Of a stretch of 64,000 bases of DNA, positions 35,902 to 45,040 are shown one piece after another. Source of the DNA: Enterococcus montenegrensis (GTDB lineage Bacteria; Bacillota; Bacilli; Lactobacillales; Enterococcaceae). The notes beneath the pieces were generated by a model that ran no database searches, was not told where the DNA came from, and saw only the letters and a program-made list of their open reading frames with translations. The stretch is taken from the NCBI RefSeq assembly GCF_029983095.1, contig NZ_CP120467.1, positions 1,403,501 through 1,467,500 on the forward strand, read 5' to 3'. A program made the position numbers and the translations under genes. How positions within the stretch are numbered: the stretch's first letter is position 1; each line of letters begins with the position of its first letter.

Positions 35902-36180
35902 ATGATTACAATCACGCATTTAGTAGAAATGTATCCCCATGATGTGAAATCAATCACATGTGACTATGAAAACGAATTTTTAAATCAATTTGAAATTGGA
36001 CTTATTGAGGAAATATTCAATCGTAAAATATATTATGTATGTTTTAATTCGTGTGTGCTGCAGGAACGCGGATCTGACCTGACAAAAATCACAACGGATT
36101 ACTTAGAAAATATTTTCCAAAACCGTCTGATTTTAAAAATATTTCGCAAAGTAAAATTGATCAACCTGTGCAAAGGATGA
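35902..36180 (+). pseudogene. Decayed fragment of an IS30-family transposase
   Basis: A 92-codon frame whose translation matches the catalytic core of IS30 transposases in pattern. HDVKSITCDYENEFLNQFEIG corresponds to the ITxDNGxEF segment with the second Asp. LQERGSDLTKITTDYLENIFQ corresponds to WERGxNENxNxLLRxxFP with the final Glu. The N-terminal helix-turn-helix half and the first Asp are missing, a TGA lies just upstream, and no inverted repeats were found. It is an old remnant next to the dif site. Judged by motif memory, not by alignment. Confidence 0.65.
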
Positions 36181-36407
36181 AAATTTAAAGTTACGAAAAA
36201 TTTTTAAATAGAAATTTCCTCAGTACAAATTTAATTTCGAGTACTCGGAAGCTTTCTAGAAACAATCAAAATAATTTTACCGTGAACAATATTATACAAT
36301 CATAAAAAATAAACATGGATTGATAGACCTAATCACGGGTAATCATTATTTGATTATGATAGCTAAGGCAGATTTTGCGCTTAATTCTAACATGCACTTT
36401 TGAATAT

Positions 36408-36704
<297 letters not shown>

Positions 36705-37202
36705 TTAATGATCAAACTTCAAACGTTTCCCTGTTGCCTTTTTTAACATGGTCGTTATTGGGATTGCGATTAATGCGCCAAATGTGCTTTGGAATAGATT
36801 GCTTGGAATCGAGGCAATCGCAGCCCCAAGTCCATAAAGTAATCCTGTAGTTAAAGCGTAACCCACAACCATAATGATGACGCCCAAAACTAATCCTAAT
36901 GACTTTAAAAATTTCTTTTGTTGGAAAAAATAACCAAATACAAATCCTTGTACGCCATGAATAAGTAGTGAAAACAAAATCCATTGTGGATAGCCCGCTA
37001 ATAAATCGATAAATCCACCACTGATAGCACCGACAAAAAGTCCCGCTGTTGGACCTAATAATATAACCCTGTAATCGCAATGCCGGCATCACACAGAGTT
37101 ATAATGCCATTTGTACCCGGAATTGGAATTATAACAAGTAAAGAAACTGCACTTGTTAAAGCTGCTAAGACAGCATATAGTGTTATTTTTTTTATTTGCA
37201 TT
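36705..37202 (-). pseudogene. ECF transporter S-component, broken by two frameshifts
   Basis: Read from ATG 37202 the frame starts MQIKKITLYAVLAALTSAVS, the typical start of an ECF substrate-binding membrane subunit. It then loses frame at a run of four A on the + strand (37139-37143). The next frame continues LLVIIPIPGTNGIITLCDAGIAITG until a stop near 37057. The third segment (LLGPTAGLFVGAISGGFIDLLAGYPQW, then ...LLIHGVQGFVFGYFFQQKKF) runs to the end. One extra base and two extra bases explain both breaks. Neighbouring the pyridoxine/HMP kinase, it probably served vitamin B6 or thiamin-precursor uptake. Confidence 0.75.
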
Positions 37203-37222
37203 GTTTCCCCTCTCCTTTAACT

Positions 37223-38029
37223 TTAAGCTGGAAGATTATTTGATTTAATAATCGATTCTTCAAAATAAACACTGCCAAATTCTGCTGTCACCATCACGCC
37301 GGCTTGTATGCTTTTGTAAACATAACCTTTTGCATCACTTACGGCCTTTTCTAGCTTATCTTTAGTTAGACCAGCTGTAATTGCAGCAGATAGACTACAA
37401 CCGGCACCATTAATTGTAATGGCCTTAATTTTTTGTGCCTGATATTCTACTATTTTCGTTTCTGGTAGTGCTAATAAATCAATAGCACGCTCTCCTGCAA
37501 GTCGCCCGCCACCTTTTATTAAGACAGCTGTTTTATACTCTTTTTGTAGCAGGATAGCTACCTCTTTCATTTCCTGCAAGCTGTTAATTTTTCTTTTGCT
37601 CAACGTTTCGGCTTCAGTTAAATTAGGTGTGATTAAACTGGCCAAAGGAGCCAATTCACCACGAATTCCTGCTAAAATCTCTTTTTCAATCGCTGAATTT
37701 CCCTCTTTAAAAACTAAAACAGGATCTAAGATAATGGGGATATCGGGATGCTTTTGCAAAAATTCCTTAATTAAAGGAATAAATTCGAGATTTGCAATTA
37801 ACCCAATTTTAATTCCACTAAAATTTACCTGCTCGATACTTTTTAATTGGGCTAAGAATATTTCTTTTGTAACGGGATGAATTGCTAAATTATTGTTAAC
37901 AAGCGTAACAATAGAAGTTAAAACTGATATACCAAAAGTGTGATAATCACCGAATGTTTTTAAGTCCGTTTGTATTCCACCGCCGGCAAAAGGATCTGAC
38001 CCACCAATCGTTAACACTATTTTTGTCAT
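37223..38029 (-). CDS. PdxK/ThiD-type kinase (pyridoxine or hydroxymethylpyrimidine kinase)
   Basis: A 268-residue ribokinase-fold kinase. LTIGGSDPFAGGGIQTDLKTF opens the substrate site; ILDPVLVFKEGNS and TPNLTEAETLSKR are conserved; the anion-hole and catalytic base lie in TINGAGCSLSAAITAGL, with Cys where ThiD has Asp-Thr/His. This Gly-Ala-Gly-Cys form is typical of the ThiD2/PdxK-like Gram-positive kinases. It phosphorylates pyridoxal/pyridoxine or HMP; which one is not decided. GGGGGA precedes ATG 38029. It stands upstream of the broken S-component and would share its operon. Confidence 0.85.
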   Translation of the reverse strand: MTKIVLTIGGSDPFAGGGIQTDLKTFGDYHTFGISVLTSIVTLVNNNLAIHPVTKEIFLAQLKSIEQVNFSGIKIGLIANLEFIPLIKEFLQKHPDIPIILDPVLVFKEGNSAIEKEILAGIRGELAPLASLITPNLTEAETLSKRKINSLQEMKEVAILLQKEYKTAVLIKGGGRLAGERAIDLLALPETKIVEYQAQKIKAITINGAGCSLSAAITAGLTKDKLEKAVSDAKGYVYKSIQAGVMVTAEFGSVYFEESIIKSNNLPA

Positions 38030-38316
38030 CCTCTTATCCCCCTTTGTGATTAAAAGTCTAGCAAACTTCCAGTGGGTTGCCCACAACCAATTGGCATGTT
38101 TTCAAACCAACCATTTGCAAAAAAATACCACAGCAATTAAATTGAGTAGCGTAACTTACAATACTTATTTATTGAATTTCTCCTTCTGAAGGATTATTAG
38201 CAGAAAATTTTTCTTTTATAAGAAGAAATTATTTGCTTGTTATTACTTCTGCAGTAAAAAAGTTTTTCTTTTTTTGATAGTTGCATCACAAGTACTTTTG
38301 CATTTGCAATTCACGT
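38030..38316. other. Intergenic region, promoter of the kinase expected
   Basis: No ORF or riboswitch recognised. I looked for a THI-box and did not see one. A weak inverted repeat (AATTTtTCTT / AAGAaGAAATT) lies near 38206-38230. Confidence 0.4.
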
Positions 38317-38363
38317 AAAAAACCTCATCTTAGTTCTTTTAAGAACACTAAAATGAGGTTTTT
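38317..38363 (-). terminator. Terminator of the AI-2E family gene
   Basis: AAAAACCTCAT..TTAGT pairs with ACTAA.ATGAGGTTTTT around a small loop; T-runs on both strands. Confidence 0.85.
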
Positions 38364-38366
38364 GTA

Positions 38367-39485
38367 TTATTCTTCGGTTTCTTCTAAATTAGTCGTTAAT
38401 GCTTCTGTTTTTTTCAAGAGATAAATTTTACGAATATTAATAATCAATGTCTTAATTACCGCATAGACAGGAATGCAAATCAACATCCCCATGATACCAG
38501 AAACTCTACCAGCACCCAATAGAACTAAGATAATAGTAATAGGATGCACATTTAATGATTTCCCAAATAAAAGCGGTTTAATCAGATTCCCATCGAGTTG
38601 CTGGATAACTAGAATAGATAATGCCATGTACAAGGCTTGCCACGGTGAAATAAACAGCCCCACAATCACAGCAGGTACAGCACCGATAAACGGACCGACA
38701 TAAGGAATTATATTGGTGATACCGCAAATTAGAGCTAATAATAATGAATAGGGCTGCCCGAAAATTGTCATGGCGATAAAGCTCATAATTCCAATAATAA
38801 ATGCATCTAATACTGTACTGCTAATATAAGCAGACAACGTATCATTTAACTCTCGAACCGTTTGTCGTAGTTCAGTGCGAATTGTCCGCGGGAAAAAATT
38901 TGATAGCGCATCTAAGAAACGATGACCATCTTTAAACATAAATAGCAAAATAAAAGGTACCGTAAACAAGAGAACAAAAAATTTCGTTAAAATAGAAAAA
39001 ATAGAAGATAAACTGGAAGTTACATTCACAATAATAAAATTAATAATGCGATTAATCGTAATATTGGCCGAATCCAGTTGTTGTTCTAAATTAAAATTTT
39101 TGAATTCATCTTGTTTAGCTAGTCCATCTAACCACTTAACTAATTCATCAGCATAAGTAGGTAATTGTTGTGTTAATTGGACTGTCTGCTCAATCAACTG
39201 GGGAATGACATTCATTGCTGTTAAAACAATAATGATGACTACGACTAAAAATGAAAGTAAAAAACCTAAGACTCGGGACAATCCACGCTTTTGTAAGAAG
39301 TTGACGATTGGGTCAAACATATAATATAAAAATCCTGCAATAAATACGGGTAATAAAACGGCCCCTACCATTTCAAAAACAGGTTTAAAAACTTCTGGCA
39401 TTTGCCATAAAAAATAAACACCTATAATAACTAAGACCAATTCTGCGGTCCAATAAAACAATTTCGAATTTTTAAACGATTGCAT
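38367..39485 (-). CDS. AI-2E family transporter
   Basis: A 372-residue integral membrane protein of the PerM/YtvI group. Two short helix pairs at the N-terminus (about 10-90) precede a soluble loop, then five or more helices. The signature segments IMSFIAMTIFGQPYSLLLALICGITNIIPYVGPFIGAVPAVIVGL and LDGNLIKPLLFGKSLNVHPITIILVLLGAGRVSGIMGMLICIPVYAVIKT are clear. Substrates across the family range from autoinducer export to Na+/H+ antiport; none can be chosen here. Monocistronic. Confidence 0.88.
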   Translation of the reverse strand: MQSFKNSKLFYWTAELVLVIIGVYFLWQMPEVFKPVFEMVGAVLLPVFIAGFLYYMFDPIVNFLQKRGLSRVLGFLLSFLVVVIIIVLTAMNVIPQLIEQTVQLTQQLPTYADELVKWLDGLAKQDEFKNFNLEQQLDSANITINRIINFIIVNVTSSLSSIFSILTKFFVLLFTVPFILLFMFKDGHRFLDALSNFFPRTIRTELRQTVRELNDTLSAYISSTVLDAFIIGIMSFIAMTIFGQPYSLLLALICGITNIIPYVGPFIGAVPAVIVGLFISPWQALYMALSILVIQQLDGNLIKPLLFGKSLNVHPITIILVLLGAGRVSGIMGMLICIPVYAVIKTLIINIRKIYLLKKTEALTTNLEETEE

Positions 39486-39668
39486 AGCAAAACTCCTAAT
39501 CCACTTAATAACTCTATTTTAGCATAACAATTTCTGAAATCGTTTTTTCAAGTGAAGATAATGTTAAAAATTTCGATTTTTTTGAACTTTAGATTCTAAG
39601 ATCTTTCAAAGCCTTTTTTCCATCTGCTTGGAAACATTTAGCTAATTTACTGATTTTAAAGTAGCTAA

Positions 39669-40112
39669 CTAGTGCGTGAGATCCTTTTGGTAAAGGTTCA
39701 ACCAGCGATCAAAAATGTCTTTTTCTTCGCCGATTTTATGGTATCCGAATTTTTCATATAGACCTAAATGTTGCGTTGCGATAAATGTATGTTCAAATCC
39801 TAAAGAACGCGCTTTTTCCTCTGCTTTTGCAACAAGTTTTTGGCTAATTCGGTGTCCGCGATATTTTTCAGCCACAAAGACGACGCCAATAAAGGGCGTT
39901 AACGCTGTTTGTTTTAATATGTCTTTTTTTAACAGCGCGCAAAAACCGACCAATTCTTCTTTTTCCCAACAAACCAAGACATTTTCCCAATCAGTTAAAG
40001 CGTGATTTTTCATTTGCTCTGCTAAATGGGCCCCAGCTGGCCAAGGGACTTTTTCAATCGACAAAATGGCCTTATCCCACATCGCTGTCTTTGCTACCCA
40101 AGTATATTTCAT
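39669..40112 (-). CDS. GNAT family N-acetyltransferase
   Basis: A 147-residue acetyltransferase. The acetyl-CoA loop region is VFVAEKYRGHRISQKLVAKAEEKARSLGFEHTFIATQHLGLYEKFGYHKIGEEKD, the standard GNAT motif A/B. The N-terminal part has MKYTWVAKTAM and ALLKKDILKQTALTPFIG. The frame opens 10 codons earlier, but ATG 40112 has AGGAGATG at the right distance. Substrate unknown; monocistronic. Confidence 0.82.
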   Translation of the reverse strand: MKYTWVAKTAMWDKAILSIEKVPWPAGAHLAEQMKNHALTDWENVLVCWEKEELVGFCALLKKDILKQTALTPFIGVVFVAEKYRGHRISQKLVAKAEEKARSLGFEHTFIATQHLGLYEKFGYHKIGEEKDIFDRWLNLYQKDLTH

Positions 40113-40185
40113 TGTTATCATCTCCTGGGTTAAGAATAGCATAAAGTAAAATATTTTTATGCTTTTTGCGCCTATTTTACACCAA

Positions 40186-40221
40186 ACAAAAAGCAGTCAG
40201 AATAAACTGGCTGCTTTTTGT
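40186..40221 (-). terminator. Terminator of the manganese transporter operon
   Basis: ACAAAAAGCAG (40186-40196) pairs with CTGCTTTTTGT (40211-40221); the - strand tail is T-rich. Confidence 0.8.
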
Positions 40222-40234
40222 GTAGGAAATAATA

Positions 40235-42007
40235 TTAATCTTTTTTACCGGCTAAACCAGCAAAAATAGTTTCTAAATTTTCCTTCATCATGTTGTAGTA
40301 GCTATCCCCAGGATTACCAGGAGTTGCAATTGAATCAGTAAAAATTTCCCCGTAAATTGGTATCTTGCTATCTTTTGAAACGCTTTGCATCGGTTTTTTA
40401 TTAACAGAACTTTCTACAAAAAGCGCCTTTACCTGAGAAGCTTTCAATTGATCAACTAACGAGGTAATTTGATCTGGTGTCCCTTCTTCTTCTGTATTGA
40501 TTTCCCAAATATAAGCAGAAGGAATGCCGTATGCTTTAGAAAAATATTTAAAACAGCCTTCACTGGTTACAATTAATTTTTGATCGGTAGCAATACTAGC
40601 AAATTGTTTCTTTGCCACTTTATCTAAAGCGGATAATTTTTCTTCATACTTTGTTAAGTTTTCCGCATAGATCGCTTTGTTAGCAGGATCTTTTTGACTT
40701 AATGTTTTCGCGATATTTCTAGCATATAAAATTCCATTTTCGATATTTAACCAAGCATGAGGATCTTCTTTACCATGACCATCCCCTTCAAGATAAATCA
40801 CCGCAACACCGTCACTTACTGCAAAGTAATCTTCATTTGGCTTTTTCTGTCCATTGGCCATTAGCTTGGTAAACCAGCCGTTACCACCTGTTTCAAGGTT
40901 CAAACCGTTATAAAAAATGACATCTGCATCCTGAGTTTTACGAACATCCTTGGCTAAAGGTTCATATTCATGGGGATCTTTTCCTACAGGGACGATGCTG
41001 TGGAGTGCCACTTTGTCGCCGGCTACTTCTTTTACCATATCGGCAATAATCGAATTTGTCGCTACTACCGAAATTTTTTCTTCACTGCCATTTACTTTTG
41101 GTGTACTAAAATGCTGATAGCTAAAAATACCAATACCAAAAACTGCAAGAACAGCAATGGCCGTGTAAACTTTTTGTTTCGTTTTTGTTTGTTCAGCTTT
41201 TTTAGGGGATATGAAAAAGCCGATTAAAAACATTGTCGCTGCTGTTAAAACGATTGAAGAACCAGCAGCAATATTAAAACTATACCCTATGAAAAGTCCG
41301 ATAACAGAAGCTAAGCCCCCTAGTGTTCCGGAAAGTAAAATCATATATTTTAATCGCTTAGTAAATAAATAGGCTGTTGCTGCTGGTGTAATCAGCAGCG
41401 CCACCACTAAAATCGTCCCTACACTTTGCATTGCAGTAACAGAGACCAATGTTAACATTAACATCAATAAGTAGTGGTACACATTTACTTTCATTCCAAA
41501 GGCTTTTGCCATCATGGGATCAAAAGAGGTCAACAATAAGGGACGGTAAAAAATAATAAGTAATAGTAACACCAAAGCGGAAATTCCAATGGTAATCCAT
41601 TTGTCACTATCTTGAACTGCAAGAACGTTCCCGAATAAAATATGGAATAAATCTGTGGAACTGTTAGCAACACCAATTAGAATCACACCTAAAGCTAAAA
41701 ACGAGCTGAAAGTAATCCCAATGGCAGTATCACTTTTGACCGTACTATTATTGGCGATATATGTGATAACCAAGCTTGCTAAAATACCGAAAACAGCCGC
41801 ACCAATAAAGAAGTTTATCCCTAAAATATACGATAACGCAACTCCTGGTAAGACCGCATGAGAAATTGCATCCCCCATTAGTGACATTCCACGTAAAATA
41901 ATGAAACATCCAATTGCACCGGCTACAATCCCAATCACAATTGACGTAATTAAAGCGTTTTGTAAAAAATGGTATTCTGTTAAACCGTTAATAAAATGCG
42001 TAATCAC
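40235..42007 (-). CDS. Fused metal ABC permease and substrate-binding protein
   Basis: A 590-residue protein joining two components that are normally separate. Residues 1-270 form an ABC-3 family permease of about nine helices ([44 protein letters not shown]). After a membrane segment (about 283-300, which anchors the next part outside), residues 315-590 form a cluster A-I metal-binding protein. Its ligands are visible: His in GKDPHEYEP, His in KEDPHAWLN, Glu in [10 protein letters not shown], and Asp in IFTDSIA. The His-His-Glu-Asp set is that of Mn/Zn proteins such as PsaA/MntC. It overlaps the ATPase gene by 4 bases. Confidence 0.9.
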   Translation of the reverse strand: MITHFINGLTEYHFLQNALITSIVIGIVAGAIGCFIILRGMSLMGDAISHAVLPGVALSYILGINFFIGAAVFGILASLVITYIANNSTVKSDTAIGITFSSFLALGVILIGVANSSTDLFHILFGNVLAVQDSDKWITIGISALVLLLLIIFYRPLLLTSFDPMMAKAFGMKVNVYHYLLMLMLTLVSVTAMQSVGTILVVALLITPAATAYLFTKRLKYMILLSGTLGGLASVIGLFIGYSFNIAAGSSIVLTAATMFLIGFFISPKKAEQTKTKQKVYTAIAVLAVFGIGIFSYQHFSTPKVNGSEEKISVVATNSIIADMVKEVAGDKVALHSIVPVGKDPHEYEPLAKDVRKTQDADVIFYNGLNLETGGNGWFTKLMANGQKKPNEDYFAVSDGVAVIYLEGDGHGKEDPHAWLNIENGILYARNIAKTLSQKDPANKAIYAENLTKYEEKLSALDKVAKKQFASIATDQKLIVTSEGCFKYFSKAYGIPSAYIWEINTEEEGTPDQITSLVDQLKASQVKALFVESSVNKKPMQSVSKDSKIPIYGEIFTDSIATPGNPGDSYYNMMKENLETIFAGLAGKKD

Positions 42008-42723
42008 GTAAAATCACCTCCAATAAGTATTGCATCCCCATAGGCTTCTTTTAAATAGTGGGGGGTAAAAACTTCTTGGACTGTTCCGTAGGCAATCTTT
42101 TGTTGTCTTAATAGTAAAATTTCGTCAAAATACACTGAAACTTTACTTAAGTCATGGTGAACGATAAAAATAGTCTTTCCATTTTCTTTTAACTTACGCA
42201 ACAAGCCCATAATTATTTGTTCACTCGTGGCATCAATGCCAACAAAAGGTTCATCCAAGAAAATCAAACTTGCGTCTTGTACTAATGTGCGTGCAAGCAA
42301 GACACGTTGAAATTGACCGCCAGACAGTTCACCAATTTGACGTTTGGCAAAATCTTGCATATCCACCGCTTTTAGGGCATCCATAACTTTTCCCCAATAC
42401 TTTTTCATACTAGCCCATGGTTTTAAATGCGGGTAGACACCTAACGAGACTACTTCTGCTACTGTAATTGGAAAGGTATAATCAATTGCACTTTTTTGTT
42501 CAACGTAGGCGACTTCTTGCTGATTTTTTTGTAAGGGTTCCCCTTTATAAGTGACTGAGCCAGTTGCAGGAATTAATCCTAAAGCCGCTTTTAAAAAAGT
42601 GGATTTACCCGCTCCGTTGGGTCCTAAAAGACCCACGATAGTTGGTTGTGTAACTTCAAAACTAACATGATCGACAGCAATTTGTTGACTATATGCTGCC
42701 GTTATATTTTCAAAACGAATCAT
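42004..42723 (-). CDS. Metal ABC transporter ATP-binding protein
   Basis: A 239-residue ABC ATPase of the Mn/Zn/Fe importer type. Walker [10 protein letters not shown] is near residue 37, signature LSGGQFQR near 136, Walker [13 protein letters not shown] near 156, H-loop IVHHDLSKV near 190. GAGGTG is 6 bases upstream of ATG 42723; the ATG nine bases earlier is too close. It is the first gene of the operon and the permease/binding-protein fusion follows. DtxR-type boxes lie upstream. Confidence 0.9.
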   Translation of the reverse strand: MIRFENITAAYSQQIAVDHVSFEVTQPTIVGLLGPNGAGKSTFLKAALGLIPATGSVTYKGEPLQKNQQEVAYVEQKSAIDYTFPITVAEVVSLGVYPHLKPWASMKKYWGKVMDALKAVDMQDFAKRQIGELSGGQFQRVLLARTLVQDASLIFLDEPFVGIDATSEQIIMGLLRKLKENGKTIFIVHHDLSKVSVYFDEILLLRQQKIAYGTVQEVFTPHYLKEAYGDAILIGGDFT

Positions 42724-42748
42724 TTCATTCACCTCATCATTTTATATT

Positions 42749-42817
42749 TTTAGGCATACCTAAATAATAATACTTTAGATTAGTATACCCAAACTTTTAT
42801 TTTTCGGCAAGCCTAAC
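42749..42817 (-). promoter_or_regulatory. Three DtxR/MntR-type operator boxes
   Basis: TTTAGGCATACCTAAA (42749-42764) is a perfect palindrome with a 4-base centre, matching the DtxR/MntR (EfaR) box pattern. TTTCGGCAAGCCTAAC (42802-42817) is a second, and the stretch near 42776-42795 with TATACCCAAA a weaker third. They stand directly upstream of the metal transporter operon and predict repression by manganese or iron. Confidence 0.7.
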
Positions 42818-42840
42818 TTTTGTGCAAGGTAAAAAAAATA

Positions 42841-42862
42841 CACAGTTTCTAAACTGTGCACT
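42841..42862 (-). terminator. Terminator of the sce7725-like operon
   Basis: CACAGTTT (42841-42848) pairs with AAACTGTG (42851-42858); on the - strand it is followed by TATTTTTTTT. The rest of 42863-43039 shows nothing. Confidence 0.7.
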
Positions 42863-43039
42863 TTTTATTTATAAGGATAATATAAAATTTTCACATGAAT
42901 AAGTCTTTTTAAAGTTGGCATATCCATATGTAACTTCACAAACTATTTTTTCGGAAAATATAAATTTTGAAATCTGAAAAATGAAAATGAAATATCTTAA
43001 TCTTATTGCGCAATAACAAAAGAAGTTTGCAAAAAATGT

Positions 43040-43903
43040 TCATTCCTTTATTTTTGTCTCAAAAAAACGACTCATCAATTCTAAATGGTGCATCACGCAA
43101 GCTTTGCGTAGGACACCCATTCCGGGGAATTTTCCTTTTGCGTAACTTTGTTTCAAAATTTCCAACCCTAAGGTATCGTTACTTAAAAACGCCGGAAATT
43201 GGCTAACCTCTGCCATCACCGCCATAAAACGCGTCGCAAAATCAGGTAATTCTTCGGCGGGGGAAACAAAATGATGAATTCTTAATTGTTCTTGTTCAGC
43301 AAAATAAACCAAATGTAACACGATTTCTTTTGTCGGGTAGTTTTGCTCATAGTAAAGTCGACTATCAATTGAAAAGTCGCTAAAGCCTACAAACCCTCTT
43401 TTTTGATACGTTAGATGACTGAGAGTAAAAACTTCATCAGGTATTTCCCGATAGGAACTAGCTCTTAAGCGTAAAAAATTATCTTCTAAAACTATTTTGG
43501 GTCCTTTTACATGTTGCAACAGACGAAATTCTAAAGGTACAATTGTAGGTATCTCAAAAGTAGGAAAGTCAGCATCTTGTAGTACCGCTGCGCTTTGCGC
43601 AATCAAAAGTGGATACTCTGTCACACTTTTGACAGGTTCCGTGATAATGTGCGTCTTAAGACCATTTAACTGCTGTAATTTTTCTTGCCCTGCTAATGTT
43701 AAAAAATCACCTGCTTGCGGGTTGTCAATGAGAAAATAAGGTTGATTGACGTTGTTAAATTGTAGAAGCAATTTTCCTAAAGCAGGATTATCTTTGACTG
43801 GCTCAATAACAGGCTGAATAACCGGGCTTAATTTACCGGCTTCACTGAGTTGGCGTAAAGCTAACAAGTCAAATTGTTTACCGCGAAAATAAGGATAATA
43901 CAT
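43040..43903 (-). CDS. sce7725-like family protein
   Basis: A 287-residue protein whose start MYYPYFRGKQFDLLALRQLSE and pattern SPVIQPVIEPVK fit the sce7725 family as I remember it. It is soluble, with many alternating strands and helices, and resembles the phage beta-protein group. Late segments include SHLTYQKRGFVGFSDFSIDSRLYY and KFPGMGVLRKACVMHHLELMSRFF. GGAGGAG precedes ATG 43903 inside the end of the upstream gene. sce7725 proteins are usually encoded next to a nuclease-like partner (sce7726); here the partner is the next entry. Function unknown. Confidence 0.7.
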   Translation of the reverse strand: MYYPYFRGKQFDLLALRQLSEAGKLSPVIQPVIEPVKDNPALGKLLLQFNNVNQPYFLIDNPQAGDFLTLAGQEKLQQLNGLKTHIITEPVKSVTEYPLLIAQSAAVLQDADFPTFEIPTIVPLEFRLLQHVKGPKIVLEDNFLRLRASSYREIPDEVFTLSHLTYQKRGFVGFSDFSIDSRLYYEQNYPTKEIVLHLVYFAEQEQLRIHHFVSPAEELPDFATRFMAVMAEVSQFPAFLSNDTLGLEILKQSYAKGKFPGMGVLRKACVMHHLELMSRFFETKIKE

Positions 43904-43905
43904 TA

Positions 43906-44574
43906 CTACTCCTCCAATAGACGTTGCTCAAGAGTGAAATAAGCGGCCCGCGTTGCTTCTAATTCTTCCTTTAGTGCTTCTACTGCTTGGTTTTGTGTTT
44001 CTGCAATAAAACGATCATAATAATTAACCGCACCGCTAAAAATATCGTAATCTTTTTCCCGTCTTTTTAACTCTTTATACAGTTGGTCGGTGCTAAATAC
44101 TCGTAACCCACGTTCGGTTTGTTTGGCTTTATTCACTTCCCTTGCTTGAGAAGTAATCAAGTGATACAAGAGTTCATTTTCATTTACTTGTAAAAGTTGG
44201 CGCTGCGCTTTTTTTACCGTTTCAAAATATCCCGGCACGCCATACTCCAAATCACTTAGATATGGGTGAAAGAGAAGTACGCCCACATGCGGTGGAATCT
44301 CTTCTTTGACTTTTTCGTACAAAGACGGAGGTAAAACAAAATAATTTAAGTGACCCACAAAAGACAACTTTGCGGTACTTTTAAAATCAGCCTTACTCAC
44401 TTTTAACTCATAACAACGCCATTCAAAAGTTTGATCCGGTAAAATTTTGCAAGATAAAGTATCCACGATCCCTTTATTGTCTGGCATAACAACTTCCTCA
44501 ATTACCACATCACCTTTTTGGCGGCAATGAAAATATAAAGCTTCCTCCATGGCTAAAGTTAGTGCTGTCTTCAT
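43906..44574 (-). CDS. PD-(D/E)XK nuclease-like protein (MmcB-like)
   Basis: A 222-residue protein. The active-site pattern fits a PD-(D/E)XK fold: Asp in KGIVDTLSCKIL, then WRCYELKVSKADFKSTAKLSF, where E-x-K is YELK, followed by LNYFVLPPSLYEKVKEEIPPHVGVLLFHP. This resembles MmcB-type nucleases. The second half is a charged helical coiled-coil region (about 145-222). The earlier ATG 44586 is possible; ATG 44574 has GAGGG at the right distance. An SOS box lies in its promoter, so it should be induced by DNA damage together with the sce7725-like gene. Confidence 0.7.
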   Translation of the reverse strand: MKTALTLAMEEALYFHCRQKGDVVIEEVVMPDNKGIVDTLSCKILPDQTFEWRCYELKVSKADFKSTAKLSFVGHLNYFVLPPSLYEKVKEEIPPHVGVLLFHPYLSDLEYGVPGYFETVKKAQRQLLQVNENELLYHLITSQAREVNKAKQTERGLRVFSTDQLYKELKRREKDYDIFSGAVNYYDRFIAETQNQAVEALKEELEATRAAYFTLEQRLLEE

Positions 44575-44655
44575 AACATCCCTCATTTAATCAGTTGTCC
44601 AACTGCCAAAATTTATTTATTTTAAAATAAACATAAAAGAGTTGGTGATAACAAC

Positions 44656-44684
44656 AGTATAGAACGTTTGTTCGTAAATGTGAA
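44656..44684 (-). promoter_or_regulatory. Promoter with LexA (SOS) box of the nuclease/sce7725 pair
   Basis: On the - strand: -35 TTCACA (44679-44684), 17-base spacer, -10 TATACT (44656-44661). The spacer and -10 edge hold CGAACAAACGTTCT (44661-44674), which fits the Gram-positive SOS box pattern CGAAC-N4-GTTCG. A LexA dimer there would block the promoter. Confidence 0.7.
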
Positions 44685-44685
44685 G

Positions 44686-45036
44686 TCAATTAGACCACAA
44701 ATAGTTAATATCTGCCAAAATACTTTTTGCATCCTCTAGTCCACTAAAAGGTAAAGCAATTGTTTCTACCTTCGTGGTTAGTAAAACCGCAACACTTTCT
44801 TTTGCTAAACTGGCTTGAACTTCACTTGGGGCATAAAAATCATAGGTAAACTCATCCAATGATACATTGGGGGTTACCAGATATAAACCTTTTTGACTGA
44901 TCAGGCTAAAGCGGGCATCCGTTGTTTCATTTAACAAAAATGTCATTAGCTCTTCTTCACTCATAATTTCATCTGCATAAGCTTGTAATAAAAGAAATTG
45001 TTGGGTCTTTTTAAAAACTGTAAAAAATGGATTCAT
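44686..45036 (-). CDS. Conserved hypothetical protein (116 aa)
   Basis: A 116-residue soluble, acidic protein I do not recognise. It opens MNPFFTVFKKTQQFLLLQAYADEIMSEEELMTFLL, then a beta-rich middle (FSLISQKGLYLVTPNVSLDEFTYDFY, VLLTTKVETIALPFSG) and a helical end. It lies 4 bases after the HhH glycosylase gene, on the same strand, so it is co-transcribed. Context suggests a link with DNA repair or simply a housekeeping neighbour. Confidence 0.6.
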   Translation of the reverse strand: MNPFFTVFKKTQQFLLLQAYADEIMSEEELMTFLLNETTDARFSLISQKGLYLVTPNVSLDEFTYDFYAPSEVQASLAKESVAVLLTTKVETIALPFSGLEDAKSILADINYLWSN

Positions 45037-45040
45037 AATT

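Noticed and set aside
36712..37092. 126-codon - strand ORF in the S-component region
   Set aside because: It is the wrong frame across a frameshifted gene; the membrane-protein sequence is in the other frames.
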